Shown piece by piece: positions 1-10,860 of a stretch of DNA of 64,000 nt. The stretch comes from Sorghum bicolor. Its lineage: Eukaryota > Streptophyta > Magnoliopsida > Poales > Poaceae. Position 1 is the first letter of the stretch. The number at the start of each line of letters is the position of its first letter. The notes below the pieces were generated by a model, which was not told the DNA's origin, did no database searches, and saw only the letters and a list, made by a program, of their open reading frames with translations. The translations under genes and the position numbers were made by a program. The stretch is taken from positions 10,332,855 through 10,396,854 of the forward strand of contig NC_012877.2 in assembly GCF_000003195.3 (NCBI RefSeq), in the 5' to 3' direction.

Positions 1-2620
1 CCCCCCAGCCGATCATGAGCGGACGCTCTCCCCCTAATCGGCCCATTAAATCGCCGATCATCATCGTGATAGCGTCGATCGGATCTGTCATACCGATCAT
101 AACCATTGCATTCATTGTAATCTCTAACAGTGGGCAACTTGATGTTCTGCTCCCAGCAATGGATAAAGAACGGGCAGTTCCAGTGATCCTTGTGTCGATT
201 CCACTCTTGACGACGTCTTTCTTCTTCCCGACGATAGTCTTCTTGCGGACGCCGATACCGATCCTCACGTTGCTGCCAAGTCTCTCGAGGCCTTCTATGA
301 GTTATCACAATACCAGATCGGGGAGGCCTTCCTGAGTTAGTTCCCTCTTGGATCAAGCCTTTTCCTTTGGCATCGGCAGCAGTAATTTGATGCTGAGGAT
401 CTACCGATGCACTCCTCTCAGCTGCTTCCGACGTCAAGACCTTGGTTTTTCCCTTAGCATCCAACATATTTGTTGGGAAAGGATGTTGATCGATCTTCAT
501 CGCCTTCTGAGCTTTGGAACTATCAAATTTGATTCTGCCAGATTCAATAGCCGATTGCAGCTGTTGTCTAAAAACTTTGCACTCATTGGTGCTGTGAGAG
601 GTTGCATTATGCCACTTGCAGTATTTCATCTTCTTCAACTCTTCCGCCAATGGAATTACATGATTGGGTGACAATTTGATTTGACCTTCCTGAAGTAGAA
701 AGTCAAATATCCTGTCGGCTTTGGTGATATCAAATGCGAACTTCTCTGGCTCTTTATGCCCAAATGGGCAGGACATCGGCTTCTTATTCTTCACCCACTC
801 TACCAAGCCGATGACTGGCTCTTCATCAGAATCTGAGCTTGCTGCCTCATCAACAAATGACACCTTTTTGTTCCAAGCTCTCTTAGGTTCAAAGGGCTTA
901 TTATCCTGGTTGGAAATCCTCTGGACCAAGTGACTCAGGCTCTCGAACTCTTGAGAAGCATATTTGTCCCTTATATGTGGCAACAAACCCTGGAAAGCCA
1001 AATCAGCTAGCTGCCGATCATCCAAAACCAGACTATAGCATTTATTCTTGACTTCCCGCAACCTCTACACAAAACTTTCAACCGATTCATCATTACGCTG
1101 TTTCAATCTGACCAAATCGGTAATCTTCTTCTCATGGACTCCAGAAAAGAAGTACTTGTGGAACTGCTTCTCCAGATCGGCCCAAGTGATCACTGAATTA
1201 GGATGCAATGATATAAACCAGGTGAAAGCCGATCTAGATAAAGATGATGAAAACAATCGAACCTTCAATTCATCCCTATTAGTAGCTTCCCCACATTGGA
1301 TGATAAACCTATTGACATGCTCCATAGTCGATGTATCATCCTGTCTAGAAAACTTAGTGAAATCTGGCACCTTGTACGGATTTGGGAGTGGAATTAAATC
1401 ATATGCAGGAGGATACGGTGTCCGATAAGAGTAAGTGTTGACTTTGGGTTTTATCCCAAATTGGTCCCTCATTACTTCAGCAATCTTATCGGCCCAATAA
1501 GCATCACCATTTTGCCGATGGGGTGGTTGTGGATCTGGCGCCTACTGATACACTTCCACGTGTCGCTGAGGCGCACGATCTGCATGGAACATGGGGTTGA
1601 TCGTCTGACCACCAAACTGTTGACCGAGATTCATCGGCTGGTTAGGCAACCCTTGATTCTGAAACCCAGGTTGGACTTGTCCCTGTTGAAACCCTATAGC
1701 TTGATGATTCTGCTGAGGCATCTGTGGAAAAACAAATTGTCCAGGCCATCCACTATTAGCATTCATCGGCATGAACCCTGCCGATGACTGAAGATTGGGC
1801 ATCATCATTGAATTGCCAAACCCTGGTTGTGTCATGAACCTCTGCTGCGTCAGCATTGAATCTGCCGATGCGTTAGGCATCTGAAAATTGGAGCTTGAGA
1901 ATTCCCAGTGTAAGGGCTTGCAGTAGTAGTTGTAGTATACTGGGGACTTTGATTCATTGGCAAATTTGGAGGTGCAGATGCCATAGGAGCCTTGCCTCTC
2001 ATGTCAGCCGTCTGAGATGTTCCAGGAGTCTTCAACATCATCTCTTGGGGCATACCATAACCCCACCAGTTGGGAGGAACGGACCCCGACATTGACGATG
2101 CCAATAGATCTGTGGTAAGCTTGATCTGCTCATATGAAGTTGATGGATTGGTCGTCATCGACCTAGATTGCGCGTTAGTGACTCCTAACGTGCTTGGAGG
2201 AACGATAGTTTCTTTACCCGCAGCGGTCGTAGCAGCCGATGGAGCCGTCACAACTAGTGATCCTGGCTGATGATAGACAGGGCCCACATAGTTTGGTGGC
2301 AATTGTCCCTCTTTGAAAGTTCTAGCCACGGCATTGAAAACCGTATTGGACAGCACACCAGCTTGATTGATCAAGGCACGGTTAATAGCACTATCAACCA
2401 TGTCTTGAAGTTTACCAGGATTGGCATCAATAGTAACCTGCCGAGGAGCCGGCAGTGCTTCTTTCTGGATTACTTCGCCACTCCTGTTGATGCTGAAGGA
2501 CTTCTAACATTGTTGCTTGTAATCCTCCATGGCTTTTGCAATAGCTTGCTTCTGCTCATCTTTGAGATTGGCTTCCATCACGGGGATGATGTTCTCCAAG
2601 TCGAACTCAGTAGTCGACAT
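1..2620 (-). pseudogene. Tat1-A gag, broken (3' end outside window)
   Basis: Capsid/nucleocapsid polyprotein of a Gypsy element. The start ATG is taken at 2620 because the same MSTTEF start occurs in Tat1-B. Open blocks are 2695-2504, 2401-1850, 1880-1542 and 1472-1065. The region starts with a helical N-terminus, then a long P/Q/N/M-rich linker (about 2400-1540). The retrotransposon gag domain follows (about 1470-1065), with FTWFISL and WADLEKQFHKYFF motifs. Stops include a TAG in the first exon-like block (near 2504) and one at the end of the linker (near 1542). Downstream, the CHHC-like finger region at about 540-620 is still recognisable. The gene cannot give a full product. Confidence 0.8.
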
Positions 2621-2639
2621 GTTGATCTTGATCTTGAAT

Positions 2640-2659
2640 AGGTCCCACCAGGCGTGCCA
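2640..2659 (-). other. Primer-binding site of Tat1-A
   Basis: Minus strand TTGGCACGCCTGGTGGGACC lies 7 nt inside the LTR end. The equivalent in Tat1-B is TGGCACGCCCAGTGGGACAG. The TGGCACGCC core is the type seen in grass Tat/Grande-like elements (from memory). The donor tRNA was not determined. Confidence 0.65.
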
Positions 2660-2666
2660 AAAGATG

Positions 2667-3383
2667 TGTTGATGCAAAAGCTGATCTGCAAACACAAAGG
2701 GCTAATACCCGATTTAAACGTTAAGGCGTGCCAGCCGATTTGACCTTACTATCGGCAAAGGTGATAACTCGAATACTTTGGTCCTGACAACAGCGATGCG
2801 CCCGGATGTCACGGCCAAGAGGTATTCACGCGGAACTCGAGAATACGCCGAGCTTAAGTCGACGAACTCCTAAGAACTCGTAATAAAAACGGAAAATATG
2901 ACGAAGTCGTCGAAAAAGTAGATGCTGGAATATGAGTAAAAACTTGTGTTTGATTGATGGATAGATATCTCATTACAAGGCCCTAGGGTCTACATTTATA
3001 CCCTGCTCAAAGAGCTACAATCAGACACGACTAGGACTCGAATTCCAAATTAAACAGAATCCGTATACAAAACGAATTTAAATAACTAAGGAAAACATAA
3101 AACCACCCCCTTGTAATCGGCCGGGATACCGCCACATTTCAATCGGCAACCTCCACGCTTTCCTTCAGAGTCATCGGCAGTCTTCCTGTTATGGCCATCG
3201 GCAAACACCAATATTGATCATTGGCAAGAACACATCACCACCTCCGGACTTAGTCATATTCAATCGTCTCTTCATTGGCAACTATCCTCATCGGCAACTC
3301 TTCCACAGGCTAGTTACCGTTGCTCCACCTACCGATCTATACTCCACTGGTCTCTGGGTACGTGTCCAAAAACGGTGTCAACA
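2667..3383 (-). repeat. 5' LTR of Tat1-A (717 bp)
   Basis: Read on the minus strand the LTR begins TGTTGACACCG at 3383 and ends GCATCAACA at 2667, with TGTTGA/TCAACA terminal inverted repeats. It matches the Tat1-B LTR at 57488-58198 over its whole length but with clear divergence, especially around 3100-3300. A TATA-like box (TATAAAT on the minus strand) lies at 2994-3000. Confidence 0.88.
2994..3000 (-). promoter_or_regulatory. TATA-like box in Tat1-A LTR
   Basis: Minus-strand TATAAAT in the context gggTATAAATgtag. The same box is conserved at 57818-57824 in the Tat1-B LTR. It is the likely core promoter for the genomic transcript; activity is inferred. Confidence 0.5.
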
Positions 3384-4022
3384 ACCCTGAATGTCTTGTT
3401 TGAATGAGAATCGATGTGACTTATAGTATGCAGAAGTCAATATTAAAGTGAATCATATAAGGTTACTAGGATTACTAATTTGCTTATGTAATGAGAATTG
3501 ACATGAAGTCTTTATATGTGTGAGGGTCAAAATCTGCAGAATCACAAATCCATGCCATGTTGACATTGACGCCTATGACTATCCAGTGATTGCTACAACA
3601 ATTTTAAATAAACACATAAGTACCTTTGCATAAAAATCAGATATACCGAACAATCATTAAGTATACAATCGAACTTACTTGATGTGGTATGGTATCCATA
3701 TTATTTCGAAGTGTTGGAGATTCTTTCAACATACGCCAATCCACGCCGCAACCTTAAGGGTCTCTTCTCTTATTTTGGCTGCACGGATATTTTCTTTCTC
3801 GGCCAACGTCCCTCCAGCAGCTAGCTGCGGCGCATCCAATTCCCATCTCGATGGGTAATTAAAATTTATTTGTGCTATAGGCATAGGGTCTACATACCCG
3901 ACTTTCGTTGAGCGTGTAGATTTCATAAAGTGTGCTTGCATTCTAAAAATCACGGCGTAAGTTAGTTTTTGCAAAATCCAACTAGGTTACTTTCAGATCA
4001 TATCAAGAGGAAGAGGACTTAC
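3384..4022 (-). pseudogene. CACTA gene fragment: ULP1-like exon and flanking introns
   Basis: Minus-strand open block 3974-3726 (82 codons) contains RMQAHFMKSTRS, VGYVDPMPIAQ and a basic helical segment ending KVAAWIG. This pattern is familiar from the ULP1/C48-type protease tails of grass CACTA genes (from memory). The block ends at a GTATGT donor-like site near 3733, so 3384-3730 is read as intron. 3975-4022 is the end of the upstream intron, into which Athila-1 was inserted. The catalytic His-Asp-Cys part of a ULP1 domain is not visible and would lie beyond Tat1-A. Expression and function are not supported. Confidence 0.55.
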
Positions 4023-6065
4023 TGTTGGCATTTCTTAACGTCATCACTAAGAACAGGGTTTAATCTGTCCTCAGCAACGATGTCAGAAATGTTGTGATAA
4101 CACTTACTAATGCAATCACCAAGATTAGAGTATAAATATATCCTATGCAACGGTGCCAGAAATGCTTGTTAGCCTTTCTTAGCGTCGCTACCTAGAATAG
4201 GGTTCTGCTCTACTCATGATAATGACATTGGCAGTGTTATATTGGCAGATCCGTAGCATCACCACCTTGAATAGGAAGCTAGATCTACCTTCCCGATAAC
4301 GGCACCTTATTACCGTTAGGGTAGGGTTCCAGTTCTTAATCATGGTAGTGGCACTAGGATGGCCATGTTGGTATTCCTTAACAAGTCACTAGCTCGGTGC
4401 ATGTCTAGCAATAGTGTTAAGTATATATAGTTCCCAAGGTTTGGAGTTTAAGTACCGCAAGCGGACGGGAATTATCGTGTAGCATTTCAACCCGGGGATT
4501 TACCGAGTGTCGTATTTATAGGTTCGCTCTAAGGAAGGCTTAATATGTTAAGGATTCTAAGATAAGCATAGATCAAAGTAATTATGAAAGCAATAATGGA
4601 ATCAAAGGTCATAGCAGGTGATAAACATTTATATGTAGAATAGTGATCCATTACAATCTAGGCATGGCATATGGGCTAAGGAATAAAAAGAGACTAAAAG
4701 AATGAATTGAATCAAAGAATAAACAAACAACCTATTGGAGCAGGTGTGGTCCTAGATACAGATCATGTCATAGAACAAGTTAATCATGTAATTATACTAC
4801 TTAGATCTAGTCCTGTGTTTAGATGGTTTGGGAGGTTACGCGAGTACTGGTCTGCCAGCAACCTCCGCAACTATTTAGACTCCTACACCCTAGCCAAACG
4901 TGGGGGAATGCCAAGGACGGACAGGGCTGTCACCACCTGCCGCCATCCCCTCAACCATGGACTAGGACAATGCATTTACCCGGCCTTTACACCCAAGCAC
5001 CATGCTTACATGCAAAGAACCTACTCGGACTCCCCCGGGTCCCCGACCCTACGGATCGACAGGTAAGAAGCCCGAGCCTACTCAAAAGAGCATGATAAAC
5101 CCCCATCTTCACACAAAGCTATTTCTAGGCAATTAATTAACATGAAGCAATTAGACTAAAGTCCTAAGTGAGAATAATACAACATACACTTAGCACTAGT
5201 TCATATAATACACTACTAGCCCTAGGGTAGCATTATACTATAAGAACTATATACTAAAATGTATGTCATATCATTTTCACTAGAACTATATTCTAGTTCA
5301 TATGCTAGCATCATAAAATAGGGCCTATGATCTATGTCATATACCATAGCATAAGAACTATACTCTAGTTCATATGAAGAACTATATCGGACATGATGAG
5401 GCATGGACTTGGAGTAAAGATATTCTTTATTCATACCCAAGTTTCTCTCCAAGGAGCCAAGCCCTCCTTGATAGCTCACCCAACTCTCTCTCTAAAAGCT
5501 AAAAGGAAAAACTAAGAAGAGGTAGTGCCCAAGTGCCTTGAAGGTGGAGTGTTGATTGTGAATGTGATGAGATGAATGGAGCCTCCCGCTCCCCCTCCTT
5601 AAATAGGTGGGGAAGGTCGGTTCCCTAGGGTGTAAACTGCAATTTGCACGCGGGGACTGCGGGAGGATAGGCTCAGCACCGCCTCTGCGAAAGGCGGTGC
5701 CGAGATGGGCTGGGTCAGGGTCGGCCGACCCTAGGGGGCGGCTGCCCCCTGGTGGGCCCTGCTGGCCCCGGCCCGAAGCCCGTTGCCTTCCTCTCGGGCC
5801 CCTGAGTCCAGATCTACCTGCAAATTGATGCACTTATATATTGGGCTTTTGGGTACTTGTTTATTTGTGGATTTTTTGACGTGTCGGATTGCGCCTTTTT
5901 ATTTGCTTTCCACCTATATGCCTGTATATGATCTGCAAAACACAACTTGCACTACATGTGGAACTTGGTAAGCATTTAATAAGTATATGTGAGTAAAATA
6001 CATGCTTTTCTTCCTTTGCATGGACTATGTTGGCGGGATAAATATGTCATTAAGAACCGCCAACA
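4023..6065 (-). repeat. 3' LTR of Athila-1 (2043 bp)
   Basis: Plus-strand ends are TGTTGGCATTTC at 4023 and CGCCAACA at 6065. It is nearly identical to 10861-12912 with scattered substitutions and small indels; for example, the right copy has an extra ggggtgatatttcc-type stretch near 11268. The short motif agaactata(t/c)tctagtt(c)atatg is repeated at 5240-5400, with the same block at 12085-12250. A GC-rich stretch at 5640-5800 gives long ORFs on both strands that are not regarded as genes. Confidence 0.92.
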
Positions 6066-7159
6066 AACTCCCCCAAGCTTACCCCTTGCTCGTCCTCGAG
6101 CAAGAAGCTAAGATCTTGGTTGTTGATCAGGAGTTGCTACAATATTTTCACTTCTATCCAGTACATACCTTCAAACAAGAATTCTCCTTTGAATTTTGAA
6201 CAGATATGTCATGGGGCTTATTGCTCATACCTTGGGTCCTTAAGCATTTGCAGGATGGATTTGATCAGATCGAGTGCTATATCCCTAGTTCTTTACTTCA
6301 CCTTTGTTTCGGAGTTTTTGATTTTCAAAACTTAGCACATTTATTTGTCAAATTAAACAATGGATCCAAAGAGAAAGTTAATCATACCATTGAATTTTTG
6401 AAAACTTTTTCTTTTCCATCATTCTCTTTTTGTCTATTAGAGACACATGGCTATGTGGCTAATTCTACTGTTGGTCACTTGCCCATTTTTTTTTATTTTT
6501 TTCGAGGTTCCGGACACATGGCCCTTTTTATTTCCTCGTGATCTTTCTTTTTGAGGTTTCGGACACATGTCCCCTTTTATTTCCTCGGATGCTTTTTTTT
6601 CTTTTTCATAGCCATATGCCTTCTAACAAACTTTTGAGATGATAACATAATGAAATATTTTTGTTTTCAATGGTATGACAACCTCTCAAAGGGTCAACAA
6701 AGCTTAATCTAACTCAATGTGATTATTTTATTTTTGTAAAAACTCCAGAACTCTAGCATTGTTTAGAACAGGATACTAGCAGCTCAGATCATCACAAATA
6801 TATCCATTAATTACTTTAGACTTTAGATAGAGCATTTTGCAACCCACGCATTTAATCATTTTATTAATTTGGAGAATTCAAGGTTGAAACTAGATACTGG
6901 AAAGAAATTACGATAGAGCAACTATTCATTACTTCAACAAGGAAGAAGCATATATCTTACATCACATATAAGAGTGGAATTATATTTTTGTCCTTTTAGC
7001 ATTTTTCATTTTTTTTATATGCAATAATTAAAACATGAATTTAACTAATGGAAATTCCATAAAGTAGACATGCTAATTTAAAATTAAGGATGCATGAAAA
7101 TAAATATGCAATGCAGATAACCTCGGGACTGGGGGTCCTCCCCCAAGCTAGCTTCTGGC
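6066..7159 (-). other. 3' non-coding block of Athila-1 with repeated GGACAC motif
   Basis: About 1.1 kb between the ATHILA-type ORF and the 3' LTR with no coding signal. It holds the purine tract at about 6066-6085. It also holds two direct copies of a 35-40 bp unit containing CGAGGTTCCGGACACATG and TTTATTTCCTCG (6502-6590), preceded by TTCTACTGTTGGTCACTTGCCC. A related block occurs at the same place in Athila-2 (39280-39465). Further matches are AACTCAATGT (about 6712, 39648) and CTCCAGAACT (about 6744, 39763). Confidence 0.7.
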
Positions 7160-8712
7160 CTACTGATCGGGGTTGTACCCCATGTACCGCCAGAAGTCTT
7201 GGGACTGTTTCAGCAGCTGATCTTGGCGAGCTTGCATTTCTTCTTGCTGCTGCTAGTGCCAGGCCTGTTGTTGCTGTTGCCATAGCAACCCTTGTTGGTG
7301 CCACTCCACGGCCTGCTGGTGGTGTGCATCGGTGGTTTGGATGTGTTGTTGGAGAGTATCTTGGATCTCATCCGTGCGCACCACCAGTCCCCCAAGCTGA
7401 GCTTGGAGACGCTCCATGTCGGTTCGGCCCACTGTGGAGGCCGAAGGATGTTCTTCTGGTGATTCGGCCCTCCAGCGCGATTGTTGTTCCCAAGCGTTGG
7501 AATCCGCCTCAGCCCACCCCTTAACACCTTGTGTCGACATGGGTGTGTCCCACCCTGACTGGTAGATCGGCTGTGTATAGGAGGGTGGTGGCTGGGAGCT
7601 GGATCCGCCGATGTCCCTGCCAGAAACACTACGCCTTCGCGCAGTTTCAGCTGTCTGCAGATCAAAGGTTAGTCTCCCAGAGTTATACAAGCGTAGACCC
7701 GGGTTAGGTAACCGAATTACGTTTGTATACCCTAGGAAATAAAACACAAGACCGCCCACATTATCTCTTTTCAAATGGTGACCTTGGATAATATAGGTTT
7801 CATTAATCATGGTGCATGGAATTTGAATATAAACAAGATCTTGCCCTTCCAACGCACCAATGGCCATGGCCACACGTGTTATGAGTGAAGTCAAAGAGAT
7901 AGGGGTGGTTGTCTTGATTATATCTAACCAATGCCTTACAATTTCTTGCACAGGCACAACTTTTATTTTCATTCTAGCCGCGTAAAGTAACCTCATTTCA
8001 CAACGCGGGTATCCTGGCTAGGAAACATTGTTATGGATAGCCAAAGGTGTAAAAACCTTAGAGTGGGGTGTTGGATGTGGGCATTTCTAGGATAGTATTT
8101 TCCAGTGTGAACTTGCCCCGTGATTTTTTCCCAAAACTTATCCTTATTAAACCCTTTTGTGGCATGCACTAAATCAAGAGAGCATCTTTGATGAAAACCA
8201 AGGTATTTGCTTAAGTCTTTCCAAAAGATAGCATATTCATTTCCAAATAAACGAACAAAAATACCTTCATATGTTTCTCTTAAAGTGCATAGGAATTGAA
8301 TGGTAAGGGTATACGATCCATACTCAGTTATGGGGTGAATGTTGTCCCACCCGGTGGCTTTCCATATGGAGAGGAATTCAGAGTCTATACCGATGTCGGA
8401 GAGGAGCGAGTCATCGTAGATCGGCGTATGGAGGAAGATCCGGTCCTTGAGCATGTTGTAGGCTTGATGTTCTCGATCACCCACCAAGTCGAATTGGTGG
8501 GCTCCTCCTTCTTCATGTTGTTCCTCCTCTTGTTCCTCTTCTTCTTCCTCTACCTCTTCCTCTACCTCCTTGATCTCTGGGGATTCTTCCTCAGTGGAAG
8601 GACTCCATCGGGGAACGGTGTAGTATGAGGAAGTGCTCCGATAGGGGCGCTTCGAGGATGACCTCGTGACTCTTTTAAACGCCCCCAAAACTATTTTGCC
8701 GAACCTTTTCAT
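7160..8712 (-). pseudogene. ATHILA-type ORF of Athila-1, frameshifted
   Basis: The ORF lies where an env-like ORF would be in full Athila elements, but here it follows gag directly. The start is taken at MKRFGKIV (8712), which resembles MFKKVKNAGK in Athila-2. After a basic N-terminus comes a Glu-rich run (about 8580-8510). Next is the conserved core with WDNIHP, TLTIQFLCTL and FWKDLSKYLGF, as in the Pfam ATHILA ORF-1 family (from memory). The frame breaks near 7995, where RVVK-stop overlaps the frame starting MRLLYAAR. It then continues through ISLTSLITRVA and VIRLPNPGL to a Gln-rich tail. A TAG interrupts the tail near 7253 and the last stop is at 7160-7162. No signal peptide or membrane span is evident. 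Function is unknown. Confidence 0.7.
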
Positions 8713-9300
8713 AGTGCAATGCTTGCACCAGTGGATAGCTAGCTTGGATAGGTGATTTTTTTTGTGAGGTTTCTGCTGGTGATTGGTTGGAAATAGCAAA
8801 GATGTGAAAGTGTTGCTTGGAGAGTGAAGATGGAAGTGATGAAGTGAAGTGAGAATGGGTGGAGAGGGCCACACCCGAACCCCTGGTATTTATAGTTTGA
8901 AAATGCAGGTGGATTCGGGGTGAGGGCAACGGCTAGGAGCCTCCCCCAGCTGGCCGTTGGCCAGAGCCGTTGGGGGGGGGGGGTCGGCCGACCCTAGGGG
9001 CGGCCGCCCCCTGGTGGCCCCCGCTGCTCCCTAGCTTTTGTCTCCATCTTCCAACGGCTAGTTTTTGAAGCTTTCCGTTGGCATATTGATGCACTTCTAG
9101 CTGAAAAAATGACTTTTGCAATTTCTAACATTTATTTGTAAAAGTTTTATTTTTGAAAAATTTAGAAAAAAATATTTTTCTATTATTTATTTTATTTCCA
9201 AGCTGAAAATGAATTTTTGAATATTTTTCAAATTTATATATATATATATATATATTTAAGATAACTACCGATTACCTTCGGCGGAGGCTCAAAAAAATGT
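8713..9300 (-). other. Spacer between gag and ATHILA-type ORF
   Basis: About 590 bp without a convincing gene. It contains a G-run near 8972-8981, a stretch resembling the GC-rich part of the LTR (ggtcggccgaccctaggggcgg, about 8983-9010) and an AT microsatellite. In a full Athila element the protease, RT and integrase would be found here; none remains. Confidence 0.6.
9235..9255. repeat. (TA)n microsatellite
   Basis: Uninterrupted alternating T and A over about 21 bp, 45 bp downstream of the Athila-1 gag stop. Confidence 0.9.
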
Positions 9301-10707
9301 TTATAGTCCTTTTTGAGAAGGACTCTCTTTCGTCGTTTGAATTTCACCCTGCATGGTTAGTGGGAGAGTTCTCGGGTTCCCCGGGAGTCTACCCGCATTC
9401 TCAGTAGGAATTGCAGTGGCGATCTGAGCTAGTTGTGTTTCTATCATTTTATTAAAGCTCAGTTGGTTTTGTATGGAAGAGGCAAGGTTTTCTATTTTTG
9501 TATTTATGTTTTCTAAAACCTTATCATTGGACAGCAACTTTTTAGTTAAGTTTTCATTTATTTTAGCTTGTCCAAGAACGAGGTCTTTTAATGAAGGTTG
9601 ATTCGAATTAAAACTCGAATTACCTTGGAATGAAGAGCGTGATTGATTATTCCAACCATTACCTTGGTTGGCGCCTCCTTGTTGGCGGAACCCGTTGTTG
9701 ATGTAGGCAGTGTCTTCACGGGTTTTGGGGCAATCATTCCACGAATGGCCAACTTCTCCACAGACCTCACACGTCATGTGCGAGTCTATGGCCTTCACCG
9801 AGTTCGAGGGGTTTTCTTGGTTCATTTCGGTGAGTTGCTTCATCAATAAATCTATTTTTGCGGCAAGCATATCCGTCTCCTTCACGGTATGCATGCCTTT
9901 TTGTGTTTTGGCAGCTGGTGGTTGAGTTCTGTCCTCCCCCCAGTTCTGGTGTTCTACCATCTTCTCGATCAGGGCCTTGGCCCCGGCAGTGGTAAGTGAT
10001 AGGAACGCGCCTCCAGCGGCGGCGTCTAGGTGTCCCTTCGACATGGGCGTGAGCCCATTGTAGAAGTTCTGGAGCACCAACCAGTTCTCCATGTCGTGAT
10101 GGGGGCAGCTTAGGATGTACTCTTGTAGCCGCTCCCATGCTTCAGGGATTGTTTCGCTGGCATTTTGTTGAAAACTGGCAATCCTTCCCCTCAAAGCATT
10201 GGTTTTGCTTATGGGGAAGAACTTGGCGAGGAATGCCGCGGAGCATTTTGCCCACGTGGTGACAACTTCCTTATCTTGATAGAACCACCTCTTCGCCTTC
10301 CCCACGAGGGAGAAAGGAAAGAGGCGGAGCCAAATGACATCAGGAGTGATGTCCTTGATGACAATGGTGTCACATAGCTCCAGGAAGTGTTGAAGGTGTG
10401 CATTCGCATCCTCGCTTGGCAAGCCACAGAATGGGCTCGCTTGCACCATGGTGATCAGGCCGGTGCGTAGCTCGAAGTTCTTGCCGGCCGTGTCAACAGC
10501 GGGGCCAGTGGCCACGCTGGTGACAGCGGGCACGGAGAACTCGCGGAGTGTCTTCTCGGCGGCCATGAGTTCATTCGGGGTTGGTGCGGTACCGGCTGGT
10601 TCACTTGTCGGTGGAGTAGCAGAAGATGAAACGGTTTGAGACCGTCTACTCCTTAGGATTGCCTCAGGATCGAAGATGTAGTTTTCCGGCAAAGAGAAAC
10701 CAGGCAT
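9301..10707 (-). CDS. Athila-1 gag polyprotein (468 aa), intact ORF
   Basis: Structural protein that would form the virus-like particle and bind element RNA in the cytoplasm. The ORF is open from ATG 10707 to the stop at 9301. The N-terminus MPGFSLPENYIF is followed by a Ser/Thr/Pro-rich segment (about 25-50). The retrotransposon gag domain spans about residues 95-235, with ITMVQ, LRLFPFSLVGKAKRWFY and FLAKFFP motifs. A CCHC zinc knuckle uses C313, C316, H321 and C326. An Asn/Gln-rich part and a coiled-coil-like stretch (about 375-430) follow. No protease follows in frame, so cleavage would have to come from elsewhere. It lies about 130 bp downstream of the PBS, and it is the longest undamaged retroelement ORF in the window. 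Confidence 0.88.
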   Translation of the reverse strand: MPGFSLPENYIFDPEAILRSRRSQTVSSSATPPTSEPAGTAPTPNELMAAEKTLREFSVPAVTSVATGPAVDTAGKNFELRTGLITMVQASPFCGLPSEDANAHLQHFLELCDTIVIKDITPDVIWLRLFPFSLVGKAKRWFYQDKEVVTTWAKCSAAFLAKFFPISKTNALRGRIASFQQNASETIPEAWERLQEYILSCPHHDMENWLVLQNFYNGLTPMSKGHLDAAAGGAFLSLTTAGAKALIEKMVEHQNWGEDRTQPPAAKTQKGMHTVKETDMLAAKIDLLMKQLTEMNQENPSNSVKAIDSHMTCEVCGEVGHSWNDCPKTREDTAYINNGFRQQGGANQGNGWNNQSRSSFQGNSSFNSNQPSLKDLVLGQAKINENLTKKLLSNDKVLENINTKIENLASSIQNQLSFNKMIETQLAQIATAIPTENAGRLPGNPRTLPLTMQGEIQTTKESPSQKGL

Positions 10708-10835
10708 ACAATATTACTCCTGTTTCATCCACAATAGGGAGAAAACAGGCAGAGTTAACCTGCATAACAATTGACTCATTACGCACATCAGATTACTTGA
10801 TTATATTTATCTAGAATCATTCTCATATTAGCCTT

Positions 10836-10852
10836 CCCCGGCAACGGCGCCA
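10836..10852 (-). other. Primer-binding site of Athila-1
   Basis: Minus-strand TGGCGCCGTTGCCGGGG begins 8 nt inside the 5' LTR. This is the common PBS of grass Athila-type elements, usually assigned to tRNA-Asp (from memory). The identical site occurs in Athila-2 at 46932-46948. Confidence 0.85.
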
Positions 10853-10860
10853 GAAATGCT

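Larger units (their letters stand above)
1..3383 (-). mobile_element. Tat1-A: 5' part of a Tat-lineage Gypsy retrotransposon, cut by the window edge
   Basis: Minus-strand LTR retrotransposon. Its 5' LTR is the right-hand end (2667-3383), followed leftward by a primer-binding site and a decayed gag that runs off the window at base 1. The same family occurs as Tat1-B at 48471-58198, and the two copies align from the LTR through the gag zinc-finger region. Base 1 corresponds to about 54794 in Tat1-B, just before the protease region. The outer flank (accct, 3384-3388) falls in CACTA sequence, so this copy probably inserted in the CACTA gene. Its other end is not in the window, so the target duplication cannot be checked. 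Confidence 0.85.

Noticed and set aside
5492..5833. Arg/Pro/Gly-rich ORFs in the Athila-1 LTR (and at 12454-12680)
   Set aside because: Low-complexity translation of a GC-rich LTR patch containing ggtcggccgaccctaggggg; frame is not conserved between the two LTRs.
8971..8982. G-run as a possible G-quadruplex
   Set aside because: A single run without neighbouring G-tracts of suitable spacing; may also be a sequencing-length artefact.
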